Shown here in pieces: positions 37,097-48,591 of a DNA stretch of 64,000 nucleotides (its first letter is position 1; every line of letters starts with the position of its first letter). The notes below the pieces were generated by a model. The model had not been told where the DNA came from. It made no database searches and was given only the letters and a program-made list of their open reading frames with translations. The stretch lies in the NCBI GenBank assembly GCA_037576215.1, contig JBANDB010000017.1, positions 1,488,001 to 1,552,000 on the forward strand, given 5' to 3'. Origin of the DNA: Armillaria gallica. Taxonomy: Eukaryota; Basidiomycota; Agaricomycetes; Agaricales; Physalacriaceae. The position numbers and the translations under genes are program-made.

Positions 37097-37783
37097 GTGG
37101 CAGAAAATCAGGATGGGACAAAAAGCAATTACCTGAAGTCTTTGGATGATGAACCAGCTCAGGTAAAATTAGTCTGCATGCAGCCAATTCAGGCTGAGCC
37201 TATAATCAGGTCCAAGTTGATAATAATAAAAGTCGACTTGGGGGTTGGAGACAAGAAATTATTAGCGGATGCCATAATTGATTTGGGATCTGAAATCAAC
37301 ATTGTCAGTCAAAACATTGCACATGAATTGAACAAATTATACCCTGTTACGCCTCTAGAGCAAATACGATGCTCGGATGCCAATGGAAACCAAGGAACAC
37401 TTCATGGTCAATTCAATAACATGTACCTTAAACAAGCCAATATTGTGACCAACACTGCATTTTTCATTGGAAATTGTAATGTGAGCTTCCAATTGCTGTT
37501 AGGATGACCCTGGATACAAGGCAACTTTGTCTCAATGGGTGAGAGACTAGAAGGAACTTATTTGGTGTACAGCAATCCAGACCGACTAAAAGAGTATACC
37601 AAGCTACTTGTAGTCGACGAGAAATGGGAAAATGGTGGCCAACAAATGGCCAATACTTATTTTGCTAGTACCAAAGATATAGAGTTCGAAGGAGCCTGGA
37701 AAATTAATGACAGTGAAGAAATAATCAAGCTAGGACCTCCAGTCACTTATTGGACTTTTCTGACTATAGTGAAGGACCGAAAT
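37097..37783 (+). pseudogene. Gypsy aspartic protease region
   Basis: Retropepsin-like: ADAIIDLGSEINIVS holds the active-site region as D-L-G-S, and FQLLLG-stop-PWIQGN is the closing block in which the TGA (37,505) replaces arginine. The frame continues to about 37,783, where a MITE interrupts it, and resumes at 38,050. Confidence 0.82.
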
Positions 37784-38046
37784 CACTGCATGGAGAATCT
37801 AATATTTTGGCTTAAAATATTGAATTCTATAATTATTTATTTTTTCAATATACTAGACTGAAATATTGAGATAATATTTTTAATATATTTGTGATATTTG
37901 AGAAATTTCCAATATTTTTTCAATAAACAAGAATATTGAAATAATATTCAAAATAATCTTTTAATATTCCAGCATAGAAGTTGGAAAAAATAAATAGTTA
38001 TAGAATTCAATATTTTAAGCTAAAATATTAGATTCTCCATACAGTG
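37784..38046. mobile_element. CACTA-like MITE nested in the Gypsy element
   Basis: A 263-bp A/T-rich palindromic element with terminal inverted repeats of about 60 bp starting CACTGYATGGAGAATCTAAT. It is bounded by the 3-bp duplication AAT (37,781-37,783 and 38,047-38,049). CACTA/CACTG ends and a 3-bp target site are the hallmarks of CMC/EnSpm elements. It has no coding capacity. Confidence 0.85.
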
Positions 38047-38049
38047 AAT

Positions 38050-38520
38050 GAAGTGCCATCCAGTGAATTAGACTCAGAGGCATACTGTCTGGATGAAACA
38101 AATGAAGATAAGGCTATTCCAGAAGAAAACCACAAGTATAGCCTAGAAAAATGACAGATGTGTCTGGAATTGGCCAGTCAAACCCTCGAGAATGGATTCC
38201 AAAGAGAGGAACTTGATGATTGGGTGAAAAAGACACATAAAGATGCATCTAGTATGATGCAATATTGGATTTGGCAAATGGAGCACAGGATCCTCATGTT
38301 AAAATCCTTGATGGGTCATATGAAGCGCACAAATACAGAAGAGAACATGCTACTTAGCGTTCCCAGAGAGTACCCAGCCAATAATTATAGAGTAACTGTG
38401 ATTAACTGGCTACGAGGAGAATGGCTAGAGTATTCCAAACACATTTTGCTGATGTGGTCCATCTGGGGAACAAAATCTGACATCAAAGACATCAAATGAG
38501 GCTCTGTTCAGTGGCCAAAG
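38050..38520 (+). pseudogene. Continuation of the Gypsy polyprotein after the MITE
   Basis: Reads SSELDSEAYCLDETNEDKA, then, after a TGA, MCLELASQTLENGFQREELD and on to WGTKSDIKDIK. It lies downstream of the protease and shows no recognised motif. Confidence 0.55.
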
Positions 38521-38582
38521 TATACCATGCACTTCGCAAAATGACTTGAATGCTAGTTGCACTAAAGAGGAAGCAATGACAA

Positions 38583-41500
38583 GTGTTAAAAGGATTGAGA
38601 GAGGATGGGGAAAAGCCAGTAAACCATCGAATCCTAGCCCCTCTTAACACACAAAGTCAAACAACTATGTCATTCCTGCTATTTCAACAATCCACAGACC
38701 AGGAAATCAGGCTCCGGCTACGATCAGTAACTGACAGTAACAGTCCTTCACCAGTTATTCCTCCCAACCATGTACCTCACCCTTTTCCCTTATCCAAATC
38801 CTCTGCATATTTCCCCATAACCAAATTAGCATGCCAAACTCATTTGGTACAACTACAAAACACTCTTTTCCACCCAGACATAACCAGTCAAGACTCTTTC
38901 CATGCTATCCTTCTTACCGCCAACAATGCTGTGTGATTGGAAACTGATGTATTCCCTGATTATCGACTCCAATGCACCTACGCATTTAATGCAACCTTGG
39001 CTGAGCTCCAAGGGCCTGACAGAATTCTGGTGTCGTCCAGAGTTGGACACACAGTAATCTTGTTTTATCCAGGAGAGCACGAACATATGCAAGCTTATGT
39101 ATCAAAGATACGAAAAACTAATCACGAAATAGCTCTCCTAGGAAATGAAATTTCTATCCATGTGGGATTACCACAACACAAACCTGACAGCAAGGCATCC
39201 ATGCCCATCAGCTCACCAGGCTCATCCAGTGATGAGGAAGAAATGGAGTATCAACAACAGTGGTGCCACAAGGAATGTGAACCATTGTTTTCCAACTCAG
39301 CCAGCCCGATGAAAGCCACCGTTGGTGATACCAGATATCCTTCCCACCACAACGTGATCAAAGATGTGGGAGTGATAGAAAACGAGGATGTGCAAGGTCA
39401 GATTGCATGCACCTTTGTATGCTGGCTCACGTCTGGGGCTAACCCTCCTGTTCCCCCACCAGGATTTCAAGCTACAGGATTTCAAGCTGATACAGGATAC
39501 ATTCCCATGCATGTTCTCCTCCCTCCCATGTTCATTGTCATGACTGCCAAACTCATCGAAATCAAATGTGAAGATTGTCTGGAAGCTTTCATGATACCCA
39601 GAGATTTCAGCCGACAAATGCAACTGGACGAAAGGCAACTTAGTCAGATAGTCAGAGACCTTGCTCGACCAAGCACGATGAGATATGATTATACAGTCAG
39701 GACGCTCTTATGAACGGCCAACGACAAAGGCTGCATGTTAATGTTGCATCACCCCCTCTTCCTTTGAATTATTCACGATGTTATCTTTCCATGCCAGACC
39801 AGTGCTACTGAGTGCAGCCAGGTCTCTATGTATGACATTTCAGAATTCCTGGCACTGTTGTTCATCCTAGAAGATATTATGCAGGACATGTCAGTAGAGA
39901 GTCCTGCCTCGCTAGGATCCCCACCACCCCTTATCTTCTTTGACAGCTTGGATGAAGAAGAGGACAAATCAAGAATAATTCGGCCTATGCAAAAACTCCT
40001 AACTTATCCAATGCCACTGAAGGTAGAGCCAGAAGTGAAGGATACAAGTCTGGCACTTATGCAAAAGCCTGAAGAGAACAACAGTACATGGATTACAGCT
40101 TATTATGAGCTTGCTGAACTCAAGTGGAACATAGAACCCAATAAACAGTTGGAGGAATTACTGCATTCACTTTTCTATCGATCTCCTATGCCACGACCCT
40201 GCTGTCTGCCATGCATGTATCCATTTCAACATTGCATTCTGCCCAATCATCAGATGTCATTTTCACCCAATGTGGAAGTACAAGCATACTTTACTCAAGT
40301 TCACCCCTTATCGGCCATGAGCGAAGAAAGCGACACCGAATCGAGCATGGAAATGGATATCCCAGACTGGCATTTCACAAATTACCAAGCATACTTGGAT
40401 AACTGAGGTGCCAAGATCTACCAGAAGACAGAAGACAAAGAATGGGGAAACAAAGAGCTGAACTTAGAAAACAAAGTTAAAAGTCCCACAGCATGACCCA
40501 TGTTATGGCTCGAAGTATGACTCACATCTAACAACAATATATATTCCCCCAACACACCCACCTCAGCTGACACTTTTCGCTATTCACGAGTCTGCCCCAA
40601 AGCGCCCTATGTATCTTCCCCCTCCAGTATGAGTGATATCCATGAGCCCTCCACACTATTCACCAATCCTGCCCTGTTTCCATACAGTGCTGATAGCTTG
40701 GAAGTGTATATGCCAATGAGTCTAGATGAATTGAAACATGCCAATATGCAGGTCACTTTTTTTTAAAGAAGGACTCATAGATGTGAGCACAAAAACTCAT
40801 CTTTGCCTAGATGAGAAACCATACCAATCAGAGTACTATGTCCGCTGGACCATGGAGGAGTCGGAAGCAGGCGAGAATAGTGCCTTAAGGTATGCAATGC
40901 AGTAACATGGGGACATCTGGCGCCAAACCTGCAACATCATACCTTTGGAAAATGGACCGCTTTCCCCCCTTCCATACAATAGTATCACTCTGACCTTTTT
41001 CTTCCAAGCAGTACATCACTACAAAGGCCAACACAATAATTCCCTCCTTCTCACTGAATTTGATGGGTTGCTACTGGTAACTCATGAAAAATACGCTCTG
41101 ATTTCCGGTTCCGATGAGTATCGAATCTTGAAGCTGGGAATCAAGATCTACGAGCTCTTACAGGACCTAGATGTGAGAGTGGAGGATTGGAGACATGGGC
41201 CTGAGAACTGTACATGGCAAGATCTTGAACGCATCTGAACCTGAATCTTTACAGCCAACAATGACAGAAACTCAATGAAACATTCTGGGCAATGAGGGGC
41301 ACACTTTTATGAGTGGGCAGAGAATGCATGTGAAGAAGGATGGGAGAAGGAAGTGATCCATAGTGCTGCTGACAAAGAATCCTGTCTGCCTCCGCCTCCA
41401 AGCTCAATCCTGTACTTTGACCGAGATAATATTGCGCCGTGGCAGCAGCATATCAGGGAGGCCATGCAAGGGGAAATATTTTTGAAAACATTGGAACTGT

Positions 41501-42090
41501 TGAATGGTGATCCGAAATATACCTTCTTGGACATCAGTAAATTGCACGATTGAGACATTTTGACCAACCCATGGCATCCTGCAGTTAACAATCTTCACAT
41601 CACTCGACTCTACATTCACCACCTGATTGGGGCTATTGTCAAACAACTCCTGGACGACACCTGGCACAGAGCAGTGGATTGTTTAGCTCTACAGGACAAC
41701 ACTCAGCATTTCTTTTATTACCACAACAAGTCCTTTCAATACATCAACTGCCAATTTGTGTCCTACTTGCAAGGCTTCAACAGAGTCTGTATTCATAGCA
41801 AGCAAATATTCAGAGAGTCACACCAGGAGCATCGACCCTGGAACCCATTGCTCACTTGAGACAAAGACAAGCTGTTGTACCATGCAGCAGTTTTGTTTGA
41901 ATACAAAGGGAGGGGAGAATTGGCCAACAACATACGTCAAGCCAGAGGAGGAGAGCCATTTTTATCTGATGAAGCACAAAAATTGTTTGAGCATAGGTAT
42001 GTTGACTCCATCCTCTACTATGGCAACGACGGTCAACACCAGTCCTTTCAGGGTGACAAGCATGACTTATACTACTACAATCTCACTTAG
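38583..42090 (+). pseudogene. Large unknown ORF of the Gypsy element
   Basis: One reading frame of about 1,160 codons can be followed, with a single phase change at the T-run near 40,760. Segments at 38,583, 38,937 and 39,828 share one frame; those at 40,945, 41,353, 41,560 and 41,875 share the next. The breaks I checked are almost all TGA (for example after NNAV, RTLL, YLDN, LERI, KLHD and PLLT). Composition is globular in parts, with acidic stretches such as SSSDEEE and DEEEDKS. I recognise no domain and see no signal peptide or convincing membrane helix, so it is not clearly an envelope gene. It lies between protease and reverse transcriptase. Confidence 0.65.
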
Positions 42091-42519
42091 AGAACAGGTA
42101 ACTTGAAGCTTTTTGTTCCCTGTGGGGTTTGAACTAATTCACCTCCTCTTAGGGCAACGCATTGCTTTTACTGCCATGGCCAGTTCCACAAGAAATTCTG
42201 ACTCATACTTTTTAGGACTACTACTTACATTTAATTGCTCAAAGCCAGATAGACAATTACTTATGCATTCATCACAGACAATTCTGAGATACTATGAGAT
42301 ATGTATTGGACTTTTACCTATGCTTGCTACTCTAGTAGTGGACACTCAAATTGTGCATTCTACCCAGATGTTTTTAATATGAAATAAAAGAATATGGACT
42401 GCTCATTTAAATGTTAGGTACAAAATTTTATGACAACTTGAAATCAACTCTGGTTATATTCCCAAACTTGCTACAAGTAACAACCAAACAAAACATATCA
42501 AACCATATAATTCATTTTA

Positions 42520-44515
42520 CATGGGAATTGATGATTCAAAAACACAAGCTGTGCAGATCAACGGAACAGTAGTTCAGAAAAGGTTGTCAGAAGAAGAGAC
42601 CAAAAAATGGTGGAGGGAATACTGGTCCCCAGATACTAAAGAGGATGATACTCGCATTTATTCACTATATGACTATCTCTTTGAAGAAGGAGACATCATA
42701 ATAATTCCACATGAAGAGTGCCTAGGCCTTAAACAAGAATTACAAGAATCCAGAATTCATGCACTTACTTTGTACAAGTGAGTGGACAAGAAAATCAAAC
42801 CAGTATCCACCACATTTCCAGAGGAAGCTCACATCAGGAGAACCCTGCCTTATGACTCTTTAACCACCCTGATGAAACTACCTATAAATCTGCCAGACTT
42901 TGAACCCACAAAACGATTAATGGATGAGTGCATGAAGGACCTTAACATGAACCCAGAAAATTTTCTGTGGCCAGAAAAAGAAAAGCTATTCAAGCATGTG
43001 CTTAAATTAAATGAACAAACACTGCCATATGAAGAAAAGGATTGAGGAATGTTTAGCCAAGAATATTTTTCAGACTACATCATGCCGGTGGTACCACACA
43101 CACCTTGGGAATACAAAAATATCCCCATCCCACCAGGCATCAGAGAAAAAGTAATATTGTTTCTTAAAAGAAAAATTGAGGCCAGGGTGTATGAGGCGAG
43201 CCAATCCTCATATCGAAGCCGATGGTTTTGCATACTTAAAAAGAATGGCACATTATGATTAATTCATGACTTACAACCTTTGAATAAAATATCCATTCAA
43301 GATGCAGGTCAAATTCCAGAACCAGACAATTTCATAGAACCTTACGGAGGATGTCAATGCTATACCATGTTTGATATGTTTTGGGGTTTTGATGCAAGAA
43401 AAGTAGATCCAAAATCACAAGACTATACTGCTTTCTACACACCATTAGGATTATTATGCATAACTGCCTTGCCCATGGGCTATACTAATTCACCTGCCAA
43501 GTTCCAGAATTGCATGGTTTTTATACTGCAAGACAAAATTCCACATGTGGCCAATATATTTATTGATGATTTGCCAATTCGAGGACCTAGAACAAGGTAT
43601 CTTGACTCAAATGGTAATCCTAATACAATTGAAGGGAATCCAGGAATTTGAAGATTTATCTGGGAACATGCTAACAATGTGCATAGAGTAATGCACAGAA
43701 TCAAATGTGCTAGAGGCACATTCTCACCCAAGAAAACCCAGATCTGCTGGCCCAGTGTAGTAATTCTAGGACAACAATGTTTGGTAGAAGGATGACACCC
43801 AGAAGATAGTCGAGTCATTAAAATATTGAACTGGCCACCCCTTAAAACCGTAACAGAGGTATGAGGGTTCTTAGGGTTGTGTGGAACAGTACAAATCTGG
43901 ATACAAGATTGTTTGTAGCTTGCTCAACCCTTGATAGATCTGGTGCATAAAAATTTTGAGTTTGGATGGGGAGAACACCAGAGAAAGGCTTTTGCAACCC
44001 TCAAAGATTGAGTAACCAAGGCACCAGCCTTACGAGCCATTGATTACAAATCTAGATTGCCAGTATACCTGTCTGTAGACACAAGCCAGAAGGCAGTGGG
44101 GTTTATTCTTTCACAAATAGATGAAGAAGGGAAGCACCGACCAGCCAGATATGGATCCTTACCCTTAAACAAGCGAGAGGCTTGATATTCACAGCCCAAA
44201 CTGGAATTGTACAGATTATTCCAGGCTCTGCGTGCATGGAGAAAATTTATCATTGGCTTAGAAAACTTTCATGTGGAAGTGGATGTGAAATACATTAAAG
44301 GGATGCTGAGTGCACCAGACATGCAACCTAATGCTGCGATGAATCGGTGGATTCAGGGAATATTATTATTTGACTTCACCTTGGTTCATATTCCTGGGGA
44401 TAAATTCCAAGGACCCGATGCATTGTCATGCCAAGAATTAGGGGAAAATGAGACACCACCTGAAGAAGACTATGACAATTCCTGGCTAGAGGATATATCT
44501 TTGCTTATCCATACT
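42520..44515 (+). pseudogene. Gypsy reverse transcriptase and RNase H
   Basis: The RT blocks are IPIPPGIREK, SRWFCILKKNGTL, IHDLQPLNK, the AFYTPLGLL...LPMGYTNSPAKFQN segment and the catalytic box ANIFIDDLPIRGP (about 43,552-43,590), an F-x-D-D variant common in this clade. RNase H follows (LPVYLSVDTSQKAVGFILSQ, LYRLFQALRAWRKF, GPDALS). TGA codons interrupt at 43,258, 43,650, 43,794, 43,864, 44,009 and 44,183, plus a TAG at 43,917. The TGA codons sit where arginine fits. Confidence 0.88.
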
Positions 44516-44516
44516 C

Positions 44517-45872
44517 ATGAGAGTTGAGTATATCCAGCAGATGGGAAGAGCTGAACTAGTTCAGATACTAATGGGGCAACTCCAGAGGACCCAAATCCAA
44601 GAAGAGAAACTAAAAGAGATTCAGCAGATGCACGAGACAGAAGAAGAACCCAAATTAGAAAGTGGGGCCGCCAAGAAAAAGTTTTTGAAAAAGGCCTCTC
44701 AATACTATTTAACTCCAGATGGGTGTTTGTTTCAAAGGAACAGAGAGAAATCACCTCTGCTAGTCATACTTGAACCAGAAATTCGAACCAGAATATTGAC
44801 CCAAGCACATGACAAGTTAGGACACAAAGGAGAGCAAGCCGTGTATGATATCCTGCAAATACATGTATACTGGCATTCATTGAGAAATGATGTGCACCGA
44901 TATGTATCGTCATGTCACGAATGTCAAACTCAACAACTTAAACAAATGTTGTTTCCACCAACAATATCAGCACCTGTGACTATATTCGAGAAGGTATACA
45001 TAGACATAATGTTTATGCAACCCATATCAGGAAAATACCAATATATCATATGTGCCAGAGATGATTTAACAGGAGCCTTAGAAGCCAGGCCCCTAATAGA
45101 AAATAATTCAAAGCAGCTAGCTCACTTCTTTTGGCAAAAGATTTATTGTCGATACAGAGCTGTAGGCCAAGCGGTAACAGACAATGGGCCTGAAGTCATG
45201 GGAGCATTTGAAAGACTGGTCAAAAAACTAGATATGCCCCATGTGTGCATCTCACCCTACAATAAACAGGCAGGAGGAAAAGTGGAGAAGGGACATTATA
45301 CCTTACAGGAAGCAATAGTCAGATCCTGCCCAAAAAGGAAGTCTGACAGACAAATCAAAGATTGGCACAAGCAAATAGATGCGGTGGTTTTTGTGGACCA
45401 AGTAACCATAAGCAGAGTAACTGGATATTCTCCCTACTATCTCTTGCATGGAGTCGAACCTTTACTTCCATTTGATTTAATAAATGCCACATTCATGGTC
45501 GAAGGATTTTATTCAGGCATGAAGACCGAAGAATTATTAGCGCTCCATATCAAGCAATTATTGTGACATACAGTGGACCTAGAACATGCAGTGGAAGCAC
45601 TAAAAATAGCTCGATGTGAATCTCGAGAACAATTCATTTGCAGATTTGAGCATAGACTGCTGAAGAAAGATTATAACCCTGGAGAACTAGTACTAGTTCA
45701 AAATAGTCGATTGGAGATGACGGTTAACAGATTCAAAACCCAACCTCAATATTTAGGACCCTATGAAGTGATTCGGAAAACCTTCAGAGGAAGTTATCAA
45801 CTAAAGGAATTAGATGGGACCCCCTTGAAGAAAAATGTGGCAGCACTTCGATTGTACCCATACATCCATTGA
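44517..45872 (+). pseudogene. Gypsy integrase
   Basis: Nearly intact over 349 codons. The zinc finger is AHDKLGHKGEQ ... CHECQ. Catalytic Asp lies in YIDIMFM, the second Asp in VTDNGPEVMGAF, and Glu in GGKVEKGHYTLQEA. The conserved PYYLLHGVEPLLPFDL follows. A TGA at 45,564 separates the last part (HTVDLEHAVEAL ... GPYEVIRKTFRGSYQLKELDG). No chromodomain is seen, unlike the neighbouring element. Confidence 0.9.
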
Positions 45873-46139
45873 GGCAGTCCAGAGTTTGAAACCTTAAAAG
45901 AACCACATGATCACAATATGGACCCCAGTCAATATGTAACTGAACCCATATATGAGGAAGACAGAGACTCAGATTGGGACTTATCGGACTAACATCTCTG
46001 TCTCACCAACATTCATGATAAACAGATAATATTCACCACTGAGCCTTCTAACCGAAACCTTGAACAGTGGGGATAACTGCCAAATAATTCCCACTATCTA
46101 AGATTTTGACCACCCTCATTTGCCTTCCTTGCCTCACTC

Positions 46140-47016
46140 ATGAACAATCTCGACAACATTCTGAACATACACGCCTATTTCCCCCTTCCTGAAGATCCCT
46201 TCCCTGTTTCTCCAACCACAGAAACAGAAACAATGCCTGAGATGACATCACCTGTATACCCTGTCATCACAACCAACCACGACCATGCCTCATCCACCAC
46301 CCAAGTAATCCACAAAGACACCAATGGCAACCTCTCTGCTGTCATCACAGAAAAATCCCAAGCCAGCATAGGCATAGTAGTCCAGGTAAAGCATTGTGCA
46401 ACTTCACTAAAGGAAACCATTAATGCTTGAGCAGACCGACATGATCCACGAATACAAACCTACTATACTGGACAAGTTAAGTGGAACCGTTTACTTGCAT
46501 CCCATGGAGGGTGAAAGTGGAATCACCTCCCCAGCCTTAGTGAAACCGGGGGCAACCTTTCCATCTGCCACATTTGACAGATTGGCACAATGGGTCTCCA
46601 TGATTTCCATCCACAAGAGGTGGGGATCCTGAAATTACCCATTCATTGAAATAAAGGAAGCACACTGCAGCTTTCTTTTTCTAGGATGAGCCATCTATGA
46701 CAACCATCGGTATGGCAATGGCCTCATCCTTGAAATCCTTTACGTGTCAGACAAGTATGTCATCCTTAATGCAGACTTCAACATGCCATCGGTCCAAGGG
46801 GGAAATTATATGGTCACAATGGCAGAAAAAGCCACCGACTTTTTCCTACCCCCCCTCCAGAGGTGCGAACATGTTTTCAAGGCAGCGGCAAAGAAAGTGG
46901 GATGGGAATTCGATTTGGACCTTATTCCAACTAATGCCAAAGAGGACATTGCATATGAAAGGTACTCACCATTTGTTCAAGACTGGTTACATGTGGCACT
47001 TACTCCGGGAATTTGA
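46140..47016 (+). pseudogene. Small frames downstream of Gypsy integrase
   Basis: Three frames (46,140-46,430, 46,423-46,632 and 46,744-47,016) lie between the integrase and the 3' LTR, where retroviral-type elements may carry extra genes. The last reads YVILNADFNMPSVQGGNY and KAAAKKVGWEFDLDLIP. No family recognised; they may be pieces of one decayed frame. Confidence 0.45.
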
Positions 47017-47206
47017 ATAGTTTGCTTATGTTGATCATCTATCATCATTTACCTGCACAATGTACCATTTTCGTGTATTATTCCCATGTCTTGTTCATCA
47101 CTCTGTTGTTCATTTTTACATACATGTTGTTCACAACAGTGATTGCATTGTAGTAAAGTAATGTCACGATAACCAAGGACAGTTATATCTTTTCATTCCC
47201 CACGGA

Positions 47207-47809
47207 TATCAGGCCCTGTATTGAAAATGCGGATTTATTGGGAAAGAAAATCTGCTAGCAAACAGGAGAGAAAGGGAGAAGAGTAGAGAAAGAACTTGAA
47301 AGGCACAGGATAGCACAGCATGATTAAAATTAGATGCAGTGATCAAGTATAAATAGAAGTAGAATACTCAAAATACATAATCTTTTATGCACACATTACA
47401 TCACACTTAAACTCTCAAAGCTCTACTACACTTCACTAATTCAGGTTTGCTCATGACGCACCGAATTTTAACCAAACTACTTCTCAGGCTCACTCATGAC
47501 ATGCCTTTGAATTCAAACAACAACTCATCTTATCAGGTTCACTCGTGATGCACCTTTGATTATCGAACACATCTTTTATCAGGCTCGCTCGTGACACGCC
47601 TTCGATACTTCATACTTAGGTTTGCTCATGACATACCAAGTTTAACATTCTAATCAACTATCAATACTCTACTCACCAAACACTCCACTCCAAACCTCAC
47701 TACTCAAATCTCCAACTAAACCCCTAGCAAAGACCCATAGCATTTGTGCTACTTCCCCCTTGAACTAACTATTGATCAGGGAATCCGACTATCCCTAGTA
47801 GCCCTGACA
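47207..47809 (+). repeat. Gypsy 3' LTR with five internal repeats
   Basis: 603 bp. Against the 5' LTR, most substitutions fall on CpG sites of the internal repeat (for example TTCGCTTGTGATGCA against TTTGCTCATGACGCA), each copy having decayed differently. Confidence 0.92.
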
Positions 47810-48300
47810 GTGGTCCTCCTATGGATACAGATCATTCAGAGTAAGAAGTCAGCATGGACAACTGGCACTTACCCCAAGAGGAGGCCATACTCTGACCACA
47901 TCTCTGTACATTTTCTGCCATTTGAAGTCTACCTGAAGAGAGCATGAGAGACTCGAGACACAGCAATAAAGAACTGCCTTACCTCTCCAGCTTGTGCTTG
48001 GAGAAGCTTGGTTATATTGCCTGTAGAGAGTCATGATCAGTTTCAAGTGTATATACAAGAATCACCAATACTCGCACCAAACAAAAATGACCTGGACTCA
48101 GGTCCTGGGATACCTGAGATAGACACCCACGTTAAACGCTTGTAGAGCACGTATATCAAAGTCAGGGTGACAAAGAGAAGAGGAAGGGCATCAATGATAA
48201 GCATGATGGCCCATGGGGGGATTTGATAAGTTGTCAAACCAATCCTGATTCGTATTTTGTAGAGGACCCGGTTCTCCGCTGCATCACGGAGAAGAAGCAC
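47810..48300 (-). pseudogene. Cytochrome P450 of module C, N-terminal part
   Basis: The minus strand encodes a membrane anchor (ALPLLFVTLTLIYVLYKRLT), the proline-rich hinge SGIPGPESRSFLFG, and after an intron FKWQKMY.DVVRVWPPLG. The sequence stops at the Gypsy target site. It continues in frame at 33,650 with LLISDPKVTQYVYHT when the element and one target copy are removed. The likely start is one of the Met codons near 48,200-48,300. Confidence 0.82.
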
Positions 48301-48591
48301 GTCAATGTGTTATGACGCCTGGTGGATCATTTGAAATGACATGAGCGCGTTTTAGCGAAAGGTCCACAGCAGTTTTCTTCATTGTAAACGAGATTGACAA
48401 TGGCCGTAATTTCAAATTGCAACATGTGTAAAATAATAGCCCCAGTGGCTCGAGGTGTCTGTCATAATAGGATAAAACCCCCCATGACTGCGGAATTAAG
48501 GTTCACTGGTCAACATATTCCTCAGGGAAGCTCTCGGTTACGAAGAAGAATTAGGATAGAATGCTTTCGATCGCTCTTCTGTGTAGAGATG

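Larger units (their letters stand above)
33655..47809 (+). mobile_element. 14-kb Ty3/Gypsy element with extra ORFs, defective
   Basis: LTRs at 33,655-34,355 and 47,207-47,809 end in TATCAGG...CCTGACA and are flanked by GTGG (or GTGGT: 33,651-33,655 and 47,810-47,814). Order on plus: gag with CCHC, protease, a very long unknown frame, reverse transcriptase, RNase H, integrase, further small frames. At about 14.2 kb it is far longer than usual Ty3 elements (5-8 kb). It sits inside the P450 gene: joining 47,815 onward to 33,655 backward, with one target copy, restores the P450 frame. I see no convincing polypurine tract; a possible primer site begins with TGGAGCCCACC at 34,360. Confidence 0.93.

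Noticed and set aside
37784..38046. A/T-rich palindrome as a replication origin or matrix attachment site
   Set aside because: Inverted ends with a 3-bp target duplication identify it as a MITE.
39297..39638. Antisense frame of 113 codons in the Gypsy element
   Set aside because: It mirrors the long plus-strand frame and has no independent features.
34740..45570. TGA as a reassigned or read-through sense codon in the Gypsy frames
   Set aside because: Host genes in the same window stop normally and keep CGA, and the TGA sites are explained by CpG decay.
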